A stretch of 6,329 nt of DNA from Candidatus Tenderia sp. Its GTDB lineage: Bacteria; Pseudomonadota; Gammaproteobacteria; Tenderiales; Tenderiaceae. Location of the stretch: contig JASBUE010000065.1 of NCBI GenBank assembly GCA_030148045.1, positions 1-6,329 of the forward strand, in the 5' to 3' direction. Position 1 is the first letter of the stretch, and the number at the start of each line of letters is the position of its first letter. Shown here piece by piece: positions 1 to 5,673 of the stretch. Below the pieces are notes generated by a model. The model had not been told where the DNA came from and did no database searches. It saw only the letters and a program-made list of their open reading frames with translations. A program made the translations under genes and the position numbers.

Positions 1-2420
1 ATGTTCTGACCCAGGGCCAGCTCGCCCATGTCGGTGGAGGGGCCGTCGGCCAGCACATCACCGCGCGCGATCACATCACCCTTCTTCACCAGCGAGCGCT
101 GGTTGATGCAGGTGTTCTGGTTGGAACGGGTGTACTTGGTCAGGTTGTAGATATCCACGCCCGGCTCGCCCGGCACGGTCTCTTCGTCGTTGACACGCAC
201 CACCACGCGGGCGGCATCCACCGACTCCACCTCACCGCCGCGACGCGCCACAACCGCCACACCGGAGTCGATGGCCACGGTGCGCTCCATGCCGGTGCCG
301 CAGAGCGGTTTCTCGGCGCGCAGGGTCGGCACCGCCTGACGCTGCATGTTGGAACCCATCAGGGCGCGGTTGGCGTCATCGTGCTCAAGAAAGGGAATCA
401 GCGAGGCCGCTACCGAGACGATCTGACGCGGTGAAACGTCAACATAGTTGACGCGGTCACGCGGCGACAGGGTGAACTCGTTCTTGTGACGGCAGGAGAC
501 CAGGTCGTCCAGCAGATTGCCGTTCTTGTCCACCGCCACACTGGCCTGGGCGATGACGTACTCGCCCTCTTCGATGGCCGACAGATACTCGATCTCGTCG
601 GTGATACGACCATCGACCACCTTACGATAAGGTGTTTCCAGGAAGCCGTATTCATTGGTGCGGGCATACACGGCCAGTGAGTTGATCAGACCGATGTTGG
701 GACCTTCAGGGGTCTCGATGGGACAAACACGACCATAGTGGGTCGGATGCACGTCGCGCACCTCAAAGCCGGCACGCTCACGCGTCAACCCGCCCGGCCC
801 CAGGGCCGAAACACGGCGCTTATGGGTCACCTCGGAAAGCGGGTTGTTCTGGTCCATGAACTGCAACAGCTGGCTGGAGCCGAAGAACTCCTTCACCACC
901 GCCGACACCGGCTTGGCGTTGATCAGCTCCTGCGGCATCAAGCCTTCGCTTTCCGCCAGACTCAGACGCTCCTTGACGGCACGCTCGACGCGCACCAGAC
1001 CGATGCGGAACTGGTTTTCCACCATCTCACCGACGGAACGGACACGACGGTTACCCAGGTGGTCGATATCATCCACGCTATCATTGCCGTTCTTGATATT
1101 GATCAACGCCCTGATGACATCGAGGATGTCGTTCCGATCCAGCGTGCCCGGCCCGGTCACCTCGTCACGCTTGAGACGGCGGTTGAACTTCATGCGGCCC
1201 ACAGCAGACAGGTCGTAACGATCTTCACTGAAGAACAGATTGTTGAACAATGCCTGCGCGGCCTCTTTCGTCGGCGGCTCGCCCGGGCGCATCATGCGAT
1301 AGATTTCAATCTGCGCCTCAAGCTCGTCGTTGGTATTGTCAATACGCAGGGTATCGGAAATGTAAGGGCCGTGGTCCAAATCATTGGTGAACAGGGTCTT
1401 GAATTTCTTCACCCCGGTCTGGCGCATCTTGTCCAGCAGCTCTAAAGTGATCTCGTCATTGGCGTTGGCCAGCACTTCGCCACTGGTCTCGTCGACGATT
1501 TCACTGCCCAACGCCCTGCCCACCAGGTACTCGTCCGGCACTTCCAGTTTCGCCATGCCGGCCTTTTCCATTTCGCGGATATGGCGCGCCATAATGCGCC
1601 GCCCCTGTTCCACCACGACAGCGCCCTTGGCGGTCTTGATGTCGAACAGGGCGGTCTCACCGCGCAGACGCTCGGGGATCAGTTCCAATTCGGCGCCCGT
1701 ATCGGTGAGGGTCAGATTATTGTATTCAAAGAATTCGTCCAGAATTTGCTGGGTGGAATAACCCAGGGCGCGCATCAGCACGGTCACCGGCAGTTTGCGG
1801 CGACGGTCGATACGCACGAACAGATTGTCATTGGGATCGAACTCGAAATCCAGCCAGGAACCGCGGTAGGGAATCACACGTGCGGAGAACAGCAGCTTGC
1901 CTGAGGAATGGGTCTTGCCCTTGTCGTGTTCGAAAAATACACCCGGTGAACGATGCAGCTGGGAGACGACCACACGCTCGGTACCGTTGATAACAAAGGT
2001 GCCGTTTTCGGTCATGAGCGGCAGCTCGCCCATGTAGACTTCCTGTTCTTTAATATCCTTGACGCTACGTTCGGAGGCGCTGGACTCCTTATCATAAATG
2101 ACAAGACGGACCTTGACGCGCAGCGGCGCGGCGAAGGTCATGCCCCGCATCTGGCACTCGCGCACGTCAAACGCGGGCACACCGAGGCGATAGCTTACAT
2201 ACTGCAGCTCAGCACTTCCGGTGTAGCTCTGAATCGGAAAGACTGAAGAAAAGGCCGCGTGCAGACCGAGGTCGGCGCGCGCGTCCACAGGAACATCTGC
2301 CTGAAGAAAATTACGATACGAATCGAGCTGGGTCGCCAGCAAATAGGGGACTTCCAGCACACGCGGCTGCTTGCCAAAAGTCTTTCGAATGCGTTTCTTT
2401 TGCGTAAAAGAGTAGGCCAT
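1..2420 (-). CDS. rpoB: RNA polymerase beta subunit RpoB, N-terminal 806 residues (3' end beyond window)
   Basis: The beta subunit forms one pincer of core RNA polymerase and, with beta', the catalytic cleft; it is the target of rifampicin. The frame opens with ATG at 2420 (MAYSFTQKKRIRKTFGK, matching the E. coli N terminus) and stays open to base 1, ending inside ...GELALGQN. Hand translation shows no frameshift. The SD GAGGA (2427-2431) lies 6 nt upstream. Visible parts in order are the N-terminal protrusion (VPYLLATQLDS, FPIQSY), the lobe (TERVVVSQLHRSPGVFF, IPYRGSWLDFEFDP), the proteobacterial insertion region (about residues 230-350, IPERLRGETA through FTNDLDHGPYIS), the rifampicin cluster (residues 514-540, bases 801-881) and the PIETPEGPNIGLINS block. 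The family is about 1,340-1,360 residues, so about 60% is present. One oddity is residue 519 (E. coli Ser512), which is Leu. The gene follows rplL after a 185-nt gap with an attenuator-like hairpin. rpoC would be expected next, outside the window. Confidence 0.99.
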   Translation of the reverse strand, partial: MAYSFTQKKRIRKTFGKQPRVLEVPYLLATQLDSYRNFLQADVPVDARADLGLHAAFSSVFPIQSYTGSAELQYVSYRLGVPAFDVRECQMRGMTFAAPLRVKVRLVIYDKESSASERSVKDIKEQEVYMGELPLMTENGTFVINGTERVVVSQLHRSPGVFFEHDKGKTHSSGKLLFSARVIPYRGSWLDFEFDPNDNLFVRIDRRRKLPVTVLMRALGYSTQQILDEFFEYNNLTLTDTGAELELIPERLRGETALFDIKTAKGAVVVEQGRRIMARHIREMEKAGMAKLEVPDEYLVGRALGSEIVDETSGEVLANANDEITLELLDKMRQTGVKKFKTLFTNDLDHGPYISDTLRIDNTNDELEAQIEIYRMMRPGEPPTKEAAQALFNNLFFSEDRYDLSAVGRMKFNRRLKRDEVTGPGTLDRNDILDVIRALINIKNGNDSVDDIDHLGNRRVRSVGEMVENQFRIGLVRVERAVKERLSLAESEGLMPQELINAKPVSAVVKEFFGSSQLLQFMDQNNPLSEVTHKRRVSALGPGGLTRERAGFEVRDVHPTHYGRVCPIETPEGPNIGLINSLAVYARTNEYGFLETPYRKVVDGRITDEIEYLSAIEEGEYVIAQASVAVDKNGNLLDDLVSCRHKNEFTLSPRDRVNYVDVSPRQIVSVAASLIPFLEHDDANRALMGSNMQRQAVPTLRAEKPLCGTGMERTVAIDSGVAVVARRGGEVESVDAARVVVRVNDEETVPGEPGVDIYNLTKYTRSNQNTCINQRSLVKKGDVIARGDVLADGPSTDMGELALGQN
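801..881 (-). other. Rifampicin-binding cluster of rpoB, with Leu at the E. coli Ser512 position
   Basis: This segment encodes residues 514-540, aligned with E. coli 507-533. It reads GSSQLLQFMDQNNPLS, then EVTHKRRVSAL. The residues equivalent to D516, H526, R529 and S531, where most strong resistance mutations fall, are wild type. The codon at 864-866 is TTG (Leu), where E. coli has Ser512; TTG is one base from the Ser codon TCG. Substitutions at Ser512 are known among E. coli rifampicin-resistance alleles. Whether Leu is the normal residue in this lineage cannot be judged from one sequence. Confidence 0.9.
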
Positions 2421-2462
2421 CGGAGTTCCTCAGTCTTAGTACTTTACATATTGAGCACAACA

Positions 2463-2483
2463 GACCTGCATTGTTGCAGCGTC
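2463..2483 (-). other. Small stem-loop in the rplL-rpoB gap
   Basis: In the transcript, GAC-(g)-CUGCA pairs with UGCAG-GUC around the loop ACAA. This gives 8 base pairs with one bulged G, about 42 nt upstream of the rpoB start codon. In E. coli the rplL-rpoB spacer has an RNase III processing hairpin in addition to the attenuator. This stem is a candidate equivalent by position only; it is short for an RNase III substrate. Confidence 0.4.
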
Positions 2484-2535
2484 AATCGTCTCAAAGCCTT
2501 GCTGTAGCCAAACATGCTGCCGTCTCAACAACGGC

Positions 2536-2564
2536 AAAAGGCCGGCGGCACGAGGCCGCCAGCC
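2536..2564 (-). terminator. Attenuator-like hairpin between rplL and rpoB
   Basis: The transcript forms a 10-bp GC-rich stem, GGCUGGCGGC with GCCGCCGGCC (one G-U pair), around the loop CUCGU. It is followed immediately by UUUU and then GCCGUUGUUG. The stem occupies 2540-2564 and the U run 2536-2539. The stem is strong but the U tract is short, which fits partial rather than full termination. This is the position of the known E. coli attenuator that lets only a fraction of polymerases continue from rplL into rpoBC. The flanking ACGGCA and UGCCGU can lengthen the stem. Termination strength is inferred. Confidence 0.75.
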
Positions 2565-2605
2565 GATTAAGGATGCCGTCAAAAGCACCCTGGCAGTGTC
2601 GAAAC

Positions 2606-2989
2606 TTACTTAAGCTCAACCGCAGCGCCGGCTTCCTCGAGCTGCTTCTTGACTGCTTCAGCTTCTTCCTTGGAAGCGCCTTCCTTGATAGTGGAAGGAG
2701 CACTTTCAACCATTTCTTTGGCTTCCTTGAGACCCAGACCGGTGATGCCGCGAACCGCCTTGATAACGGCAACTTTGTTGTCGCCGAAACTGCTCATCAC
2801 AACATCGAATTCAGTCTGTTCTTCAGCGGCGGCACCACCTTCAGCACCGCCGGCGGCGGCAACAGGGGCAGCTGCAACTGCAGCGGCAGAAACACCAAAC
2901 TTCTCTTCCATGGCCTCAACCAACTCGACCACTTCCATCACGGTCATGTTGGCAATCGTTTCCAAAATATCTTCTTTAGATACAGCCAT
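2606..2989 (-). CDS. rplL: 50S ribosomal protein L7/L12
   Basis: L12 forms the flexible multicopy stalk that recruits and activates translational GTPases (EF-Tu, EF-G, IF2, RF3). The protein is 127 residues, compared with 121 in E. coli. Residues 1-34 are the N-terminal dimerisation and L10-binding domain (MTVMEVVELVEAMEEKFGVS). Residues 35-57 are an Ala/Gly-rich hinge several residues longer than in E. coli. Residues 58-127 are the globular factor-binding domain, with the highly conserved NKVAVIKAVRGITGLGLKEAK at 71-91. The start is fixed by an AGGAG SD at 2998-3002, 8 nt upstream. It follows rplJ by 72 nt. Having its own strong SD fits the need for several L12 copies per L10. It is expected to share L10-L12 translational feedback with rplJ. 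Confidence 0.99.
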   Translation of the reverse strand: MAVSKEDILETIANMTVMEVVELVEAMEEKFGVSAAAVAAAPVAAAGGAEGGAAAEEQTEFDVVMSSFGDNKVAVIKAVRGITGLGLKEAKEMVESAPSTIKEGASKEEAEAVKKQLEEAGAAVELK

Positions 2990-3061
2990 TTGACTATCTC
3001 CTAATTAATAAAAATAAAGACTCAAACCATCATCGCTTGTAACGCGATACCCAGACTGCGA

Positions 3062-3592
3062 TTAACCCGCGGCCTGCTTCTGGTCGCGCACTGCGGCAAC
3101 AACACGCGTAACCTTGGTCGGTATCTCGTTGAGGGTGCGTGCAAGTTTCTCGACAGGGGCGTTCATCAACGCCATCAGCAAGCTGATCGCCTGTTCCTTG
3201 GTCGGCATATTGGCCAGGCGTTCGATATCACCGGCGGCCAGCAGTTTGCCACCAATAGACACCAGCTTGACTTCGAGTTTTTCATTCGCCTTGGCAAAGT
3301 CCTTGATCACGCGGGCGGCGGCACCAGGATCTTCCTGGGAAAACGCCAACACCAGCGGGCCGACCAAGGCTTCGTTCATGCACTCGAAACCAGTCCCTTG
3401 CAACGCACGACGAGCCAAGGTGTTTTTCACAACTCGCAGATAAACACCGGACTCACGCGCCTTGGCACGCAACTCAGTCATCTGGCCCACACTCAGGCCG
3501 GCGTACTCAGCTGCAATCGCAGAATGGGCCACAGAGGCCACTTCCGCGACTTCGGCAACGATGGCTTTCTTATCATTCAGATTAAGAGCCAT
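3062..3592 (-). CDS. rplJ: 50S ribosomal protein L10
   Basis: L10 anchors L12 dimers to the GTPase-associated region of 23S rRNA at the base of the stalk. The protein is 176 residues (E. coli 165) and opens MALNLNDKKAIVAEVAEVA, nearly identical to E. coli. The RNA-binding N-terminal domain includes GLSVGQMTELRAKARESGVY (32-51) and RVVKNTLARRAL (53-64); GPLVLAFSQEDPGAAARV lies at 78-95. The C-terminal helix that binds L12 dimers covers roughly 133-173 (LLMALMNAPVEKLARTLNEI). It accounts for the extra length through an insertion around EIPTKVTRV, of a kind I recall from non-enteric relatives. The SD GGAGG (3599-3603) is 6 nt from the ATG. A 245-nt structured leader precedes the gene. In E. coli the L10-L12 complex binds this leader and represses both genes. 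Confidence 0.99.
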   Translation of the reverse strand: MALNLNDKKAIVAEVAEVASVAHSAIAAEYAGLSVGQMTELRAKARESGVYLRVVKNTLARRALQGTGFECMNEALVGPLVLAFSQEDPGAAARVIKDFAKANEKLEVKLVSIGGKLLAAGDIERLANMPTKEQAISLLMALMNAPVEKLARTLNEIPTKVTRVVAAVRDQKQAAG

Positions 3593-3618
3593 AACCTACC
3601 TCCAAAAGGTCTAACCAA

Positions 3619-3638
3619 GATATCCGTCAGCGGATATC
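3619..3638 (-). other. Perfect 8-bp hairpin just upstream of the rplJ ribosome-binding site
   Basis: GAUAUCCG pairs perfectly with CGGAUAUC around the tetraloop CUGA. The stem ends 15 nt before the GGAGG SD of rplJ. It is the most clear-cut helix of the leader. Its placement suggests a role in presenting or hiding the ribosome-binding site, although the direct L10 contact site could lie further upstream. Confidence 0.6.
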
Positions 3639-3792
3639 CACCTACGGCGACCCCGACCGGGAAAATCCCGCTTTGGGTGGCACCGTCTACGTAGGCCGGA
3701 TCGCTCCATTAAGCCGCGCCTTCCACTTGCAAGGCTTGGCACCCACGGTCTTTGACTGCCACCAGTCGCCTGATGGCTCCAAAGTCTTTTTT

Positions 3793-3817
3793 CGCCGCCC
3801 CGAATATGCGGGCGGCG
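3793..3817 (-). other. GC-rich hairpin at the 5' end of the rplA-rplJ gap
   Basis: CGCCGCCC pairs with GGGCGGCG (8 bp) around a 9-nt loop, about 20 nt after the rplA stop. In the transcript it is followed by AAAAAAG, not U residues, so it does not look like an intrinsic terminator in the direction of the operon. It may protect the rplK-rplA mRNA 3' end, form the first helix of the L10 leader, or mark a processing site. These roles are inferences. Confidence 0.5.
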
Positions 3818-3831
3818 CAACACAATAGCCG

Positions 3832-3847
3832 TTCCCTTTACAGGGAA
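3832..3847 (-). other. Hairpin enclosing the rplA stop codon
   Basis: UUCCCU pairs with AGGGAA around GUAA, which is a GNRA-type tetraloop. The UAA stop codon of rplA begins at the second base of the loop. The stem has 6 bp and no U tract, so it is not a terminator. It could be chance, or a stabilising end for the rplK-rplA message. Confidence 0.45.
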
Positions 3848-4533
3848 AGGCTGGATTTCTCTACCCCCACCCCGGGACCCATGGTGGTGGAGACGGTGAT
3901 CTTCTTCATGTAAATGCCCTTGGCGCTGCTGGGCTTGGCCTTGTTCAGGTCCGCCAGCAGGGTATCCAGGTTTTCCTTGAGCGCACTGACGTCAAAGCTG
4001 ACCTTGCCGATGGTGGTGTGAATGATACCGGCCTTGTCGGTGCGATAACGCACCTGACCGGCCTTGGCATTCTTGACCGCCGTGGCCACATCGGGCGTGA
4101 CGGTGCCGACCTTGGGATTGGGCATCAGGCCGCGCGGACCCAGGATCTGGCCCAACTGACCGACGACACGCATGGCGTCGGGCGAGGCGATAACCACATC
4201 GAAATCCATATTGCCTTTCTTGACCTCTTCGGCCAGATCATCCATCCCGACAATGTCAGCGCCCGCCTCTTTAGCGGCATCGGCATTCGGGCCCTGGGTA
4301 AATACCGCAACGCGAACGGTCTTGCCGGTACCGTTGGGCAGCACGGAAGAACCGCGCACGACCTGGTCGGATTTACGCGGATCAACGCCGAGGTTCACGG
4401 CCACGTCCACGGCCTCGTCAAACTTGACCGAAGATACTTGCTTCAACAGGGCCAGCGCATCTTCGATGCCCAATACAGCACCCGGAGCCACCTTCTCAGC
4501 AATCGCCTTGGCACGCTTACTCATCTTCGCCAT
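3838..4533 (-). CDS. rplA: 50S ribosomal protein L1
   Basis: L1 forms the mobile L1 stalk that guides deacylated tRNA out of the E site, and it represses its own operon by binding mRNA. From ATG 4533 the protein is 231 residues (E. coli 234) and starts MAKMSKRAKAIAEKV. The conserved core SPDAMRVVGQLGQILGPRG lies at about 117-135, followed by LMPNPKVGTVTPDV. The C-terminal STTMG (215-219) keeps the threonine at 217 that is important for rRNA binding in L1 proteins. A GTG six bases upstream (4539) is in frame, but it would overlap the rplK stop codon and sit 1 nt from the SD. The ATG matches family N termini and lies 7 nt from AAGGGG. The gene follows the rplK stop by 2 nt, indicating translational coupling, and should be controlled by L1 binding upstream of rplK. 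Confidence 0.98.
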   Translation of the reverse strand: MAKMSKRAKAIAEKVAPGAVLGIEDALALLKQVSSVKFDEAVDVAVNLGVDPRKSDQVVRGSSVLPNGTGKTVRVAVFTQGPNADAAKEAGADIVGMDDLAEEVKKGNMDFDVVIASPDAMRVVGQLGQILGPRGLMPNPKVGTVTPDVATAVKNAKAGQVRYRTDKAGIIHTTIGKVSFDVSALKENLDTLLADLNKAKPSSAKGIYMKKITVSTTMGPGVGVEKSSLSL

Positions 4534-4535
4534 GA

Positions 4536-4967
4536 TCACACCCCTTCTACGTTCAGGCCCATACTGCGCGCAGTACCGGCAATTGTGCGAACCGCGGCAT
4601 CCATGTCGGCAGCCGTGAGATCGGGCATCTTGGTGGTGGCGATCTCTTCCAGCTGGGCGCGGTTAACCGTACCGACCTTTTCGGTGTTGGGACGGCCGCT
4701 GCCCGACTTGATGCCGGCTGCCTTTTTCAACAACACGGCCGCAGGCGGGGTCTTGGTGATAAAGGTGAAGCTGCGGTCATTGTAGACAGTAATCACCACC
4801 GTAACCGGCATGCCGGCTTCCAGGCTCTGGGTCTGGGCGTTGAAGGCCTTGCAGAACTCCATGATATTGACGCCGTGCTGACCCAGCGCGGGGCCCACCG
4901 GCGGACTCGGATTTGCCTGGCCCGCTGCCACCTGCAGCTTGATATAAGCCTCGATTTTCTTTGCCAT
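4536..4967 (-). CDS. rplK: 50S ribosomal protein L11
   Basis: L11 binds the GTPase-associated region of 23S rRNA at the stalk base. It takes part in factor-dependent GTP hydrolysis, in RelA activation and in thiostrepton sensitivity. The protein is 143 residues (E. coli 142) and opens MAKKIEAYIKLQVAAGQ. The Pro-rich N-terminal domain has NPSPPVGPALGQHGVNI at 19-35; its prolines at 22 and 23 match the E. coli sites tied to thiostrepton and RelA phenotypes. The linker and C-terminal rRNA-binding domain begin near TKTPPAAVLLKKAAGIKSGS (71-90) and end with GTARSMGL. AGGAG (4976-4980) is 8 nt from the ATG; an out-of-frame ATG at 4972 is only 3 nt from it. The stop codon lies 2 nt before rplA. A hairpin like the L1 operator lies directly upstream of the SD. 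Confidence 0.99.
   Translation of the reverse strand: MAKKIEAYIKLQVAAGQANPSPPVGPALGQHGVNIMEFCKAFNAQTQSLEAGMPVTVVITVYNDRSFTFITKTPPAAVLLKKAAGIKSGSGRPNTEKVGTVNRAQLEEIATTKMPDLTAADMDAAVRTIAGTARSMGLNVEGV
4541..4546 (-). promoter_or_regulatory. Shine-Dalgarno of rplA, inside the rplK 3' end
   Basis: AAGGGG lies within the last codons of rplK, 7 nt before ATG 4533 and only 1 nt before the in-frame GTG 4539. This spacing decides the start of rplA in favour of the ATG. Confidence 0.85.
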
Positions 4968-4982
4968 TGCATTGACTCCTTG

Positions 4983-5011
4983 ACGGGTGCGAACGCCTTG
5001 CGGCTCCCCGT
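4983..5011 (-). promoter_or_regulatory. Probable L1 translational operator upstream of rplK
   Basis: The transcript pairs ACGGG (5007-5011) with CCCGU (4983-4987). Inside is an asymmetric internal loop, GA on one side and GUUCGCA on the other, then GCC/GGC closed by the GNRA tetraloop GCAA. The 3' arm ends 2 nt before the rplK SD. L1 is known to repress rplK-rplA in E. coli by binding a site near the rplK start that mimics its 23S site, with a GGAGC-type strand in an asymmetric loop between two helices. The GGGGAGCC here fits that pattern. Binding is inferred. Confidence 0.65.
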
Positions 5012-5022
5012 TAATATCAGAT

Positions 5023-5050
5023 GTTTGTCGAGCGACTTAACTCAACAAAC
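5023..5050 (-). other. 10-bp hairpin in the nusG-rplK gap
   Basis: GUUUGUUGAG pairs with CUCGACAAAC along ten positions (one U-G pair) around the loop UUAAGUCG. The sequence after it is AUCUGAUAUUAA, with no U tract, so a standard intrinsic terminator is unlikely. It lies 12 nt upstream of the L1-operator hairpin and may be part of the rplK leader fold. Confidence 0.5.
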
Positions 5051-5088
5051 CCACTTTCCCCTCTCCTTTATGCCCTGCGAGAGGGTGG
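5051..5088. repeat. Imperfect inverted repeat in the nusG-rplK gap
   Basis: On the plus strand CCCTCTC (5059-5065) is complementary to GAGAGGG (5079-5085) across a 13-nt loop. CCAC (5051-5054) and GTGG (5085-5088) can close it further out. CCCTCTC...GAGAGGGTGG resembles the REP-like palindromes common in proteobacterial intergenic DNA. Only one copy is in the window, so repetition in the genome is unproven. Confidence 0.4.
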
Positions 5089-5135
5089 AGGTAAGAGCAC
5101 TCAAGCCCACCCCCGTTTCGAAACCAAAATAATGT

Positions 5136-5669
5136 TTAACCCTTTTCCACCTGCCCGAATTCCAATTCAACCGGGGTGGAGCGGCCAAAGATCAACACCG
5201 CCACACGCAGGCGGTTCTTTTCATAGTTGACCTCTTCCACCACGCCGTTGAAATCGGCGAACGGTCCGTCGACGACCCGAACGATCTCGCCCGGCTCGAA
5301 CAACACCTTCGGTTTGGGCTTCTCCACGCCTTCCTTCACGCGCTCCAGGATGCGCTGGGCCTCGCGGTCGCTGATGGGCGCGGGACGATCGGTGGTGCCG
5401 CCCACGAACCCCATCACCTTGGGCACATCCTTGACCAAGTGCCATGTTTCGTCGTCCATCTCCATCTGCACCAGGACATAGCCGGGGAAGAATTTGCGAT
5501 CGCTCTTGCGCTTCTGACCGGCGCGCATTTCGACGACCTCCTCGGTCGGCACCAACACCTCACCAAAGCGCTCTTCCATGCCGGCATGACGTACACGCTC
5601 TTCCAGCGAGCGCCTGACTTGGTTCTCAAAGCCCGAATAAACGTGCACTACGTACCATCGCTTTGCCAT
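5136..5669 (-). CDS. nusG: Transcription termination/antitermination factor NusG
   Basis: NusG binds the RNA polymerase clamp and suppresses pausing. Its KOW domain binds either Rho, to promote termination, or ribosomal protein S10, to couple transcription to translation. The protein is 177 residues (E. coli 181). The NGN domain covers about 1-117, with KRWYVVHVYSGFENQV, FGEVLVPTEEVVEMR and RKFFPGYVLVQM (58-69, the polymerase-facing face). The linker follows RPAPISD (95-101). The KOW domain covers about 124-177, with FEPGEIVRVVDGPFADFNG and IFGRSTPVEL, where F161 matches E. coli F165 at the Rho/S10 interface. The ATG at 5669 is 4 nt after the secE stop. Its SD AAGGGG (5679-5684) lies in the end of secE, so secE and nusG are probably translationally coupled. 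Confidence 0.99.
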   Translation of the reverse strand: MAKRWYVVHVYSGFENQVRRSLEERVRHAGMEERFGEVLVPTEEVVEMRAGQKRKSDRKFFPGYVLVQMEMDDETWHLVKDVPKVMGFVGGTTDRPAPISDREAQRILERVKEGVEKPKPKVLFEPGEIVRVVDGPFADFNGVVEEVNYEKNRLRVAVLIFGRSTPVELEFGQVEKG

Positions 5670-5673
5670 GTGA

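Larger units (their letters stand above)
3593..3837 (-). promoter_or_regulatory. rplJ-rplL mRNA leader, expected L10(L12) feedback site
   Basis: This 245-nt gap between rplA and rplJ contains no convincing gene but is full of complementary segments in the transcript. From 5' to 3' they include an 8-bp GC hairpin (3793-3817) followed by A6, UGGGUG (3740-3745) complementary to CACCCA (3674-3679), a small GCCUU/AAGGC hairpin between those two arms, CGGGA/UCCCG around UUU (3658-3670), and an 8-bp hairpin just before the SD (3619-3638). In E. coli and many other bacteria this region is the L10 leader, where L10-L12 binds and represses translation. The assignment rests on position and structure; I did not align it to a covariance model. 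A separate rplJ promoter, as in E. coli, may also lie here or in the end of rplA, but none is clear. Confidence 0.65.

Noticed and set aside
738..1445. 235-codon open frame on the plus strand
   Set aside because: It is wholly antisense to the intact, strongly conserved rpoB frame, has no recognisable domain, and is the usual by-product of GC-rich codon use.
2606..2989. Low-complexity Ala/Gly stretch in L7/L12 as an unusual insertion
   Set aside because: This is the normal flexible hinge of L12; its length varies among bacteria and a few extra residues are ordinary.
3787..3817. Hairpin with T6 as an intrinsic terminator
   Set aside because: The T run is on the plus strand and precedes the hairpin in that direction; in the operon direction the hairpin is followed by A6, so neither strand has the terminator order.
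3611..3823. 70-codon open frame in the rplA-rplJ gap
   Set aside because: It has an Arg-rich composition, no plausible SD and start, and covers the structured L10 leader; probably chance.
4534..4539. GTG start for rplA two codons upstream
   Set aside because: It is 1 nt from the SD and overlaps the rplK stop; the ATG at 4533 has correct spacing and matches MAK... family N termini.
4018..4785. 255-codon open frame on the plus strand
   Set aside because: It is antisense across both rplA and rplK and has no family resemblance; the minus-strand genes explain the sequence.
5011..5019. TGATATTAA as an extended -10 promoter for rplK
   Set aside because: Only 4 of 6 -10 bases match and no -35 hexamer lies at proper spacing; E. 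coli has a promoter in this gap, but the sequence here does not support one clearly.
5115..5124. Perfect palindrome GTTTCGAAAC just after nusG
   Set aside because: Ten bases with no loop and no second copy nearby; too short to assign as an operator or terminator.
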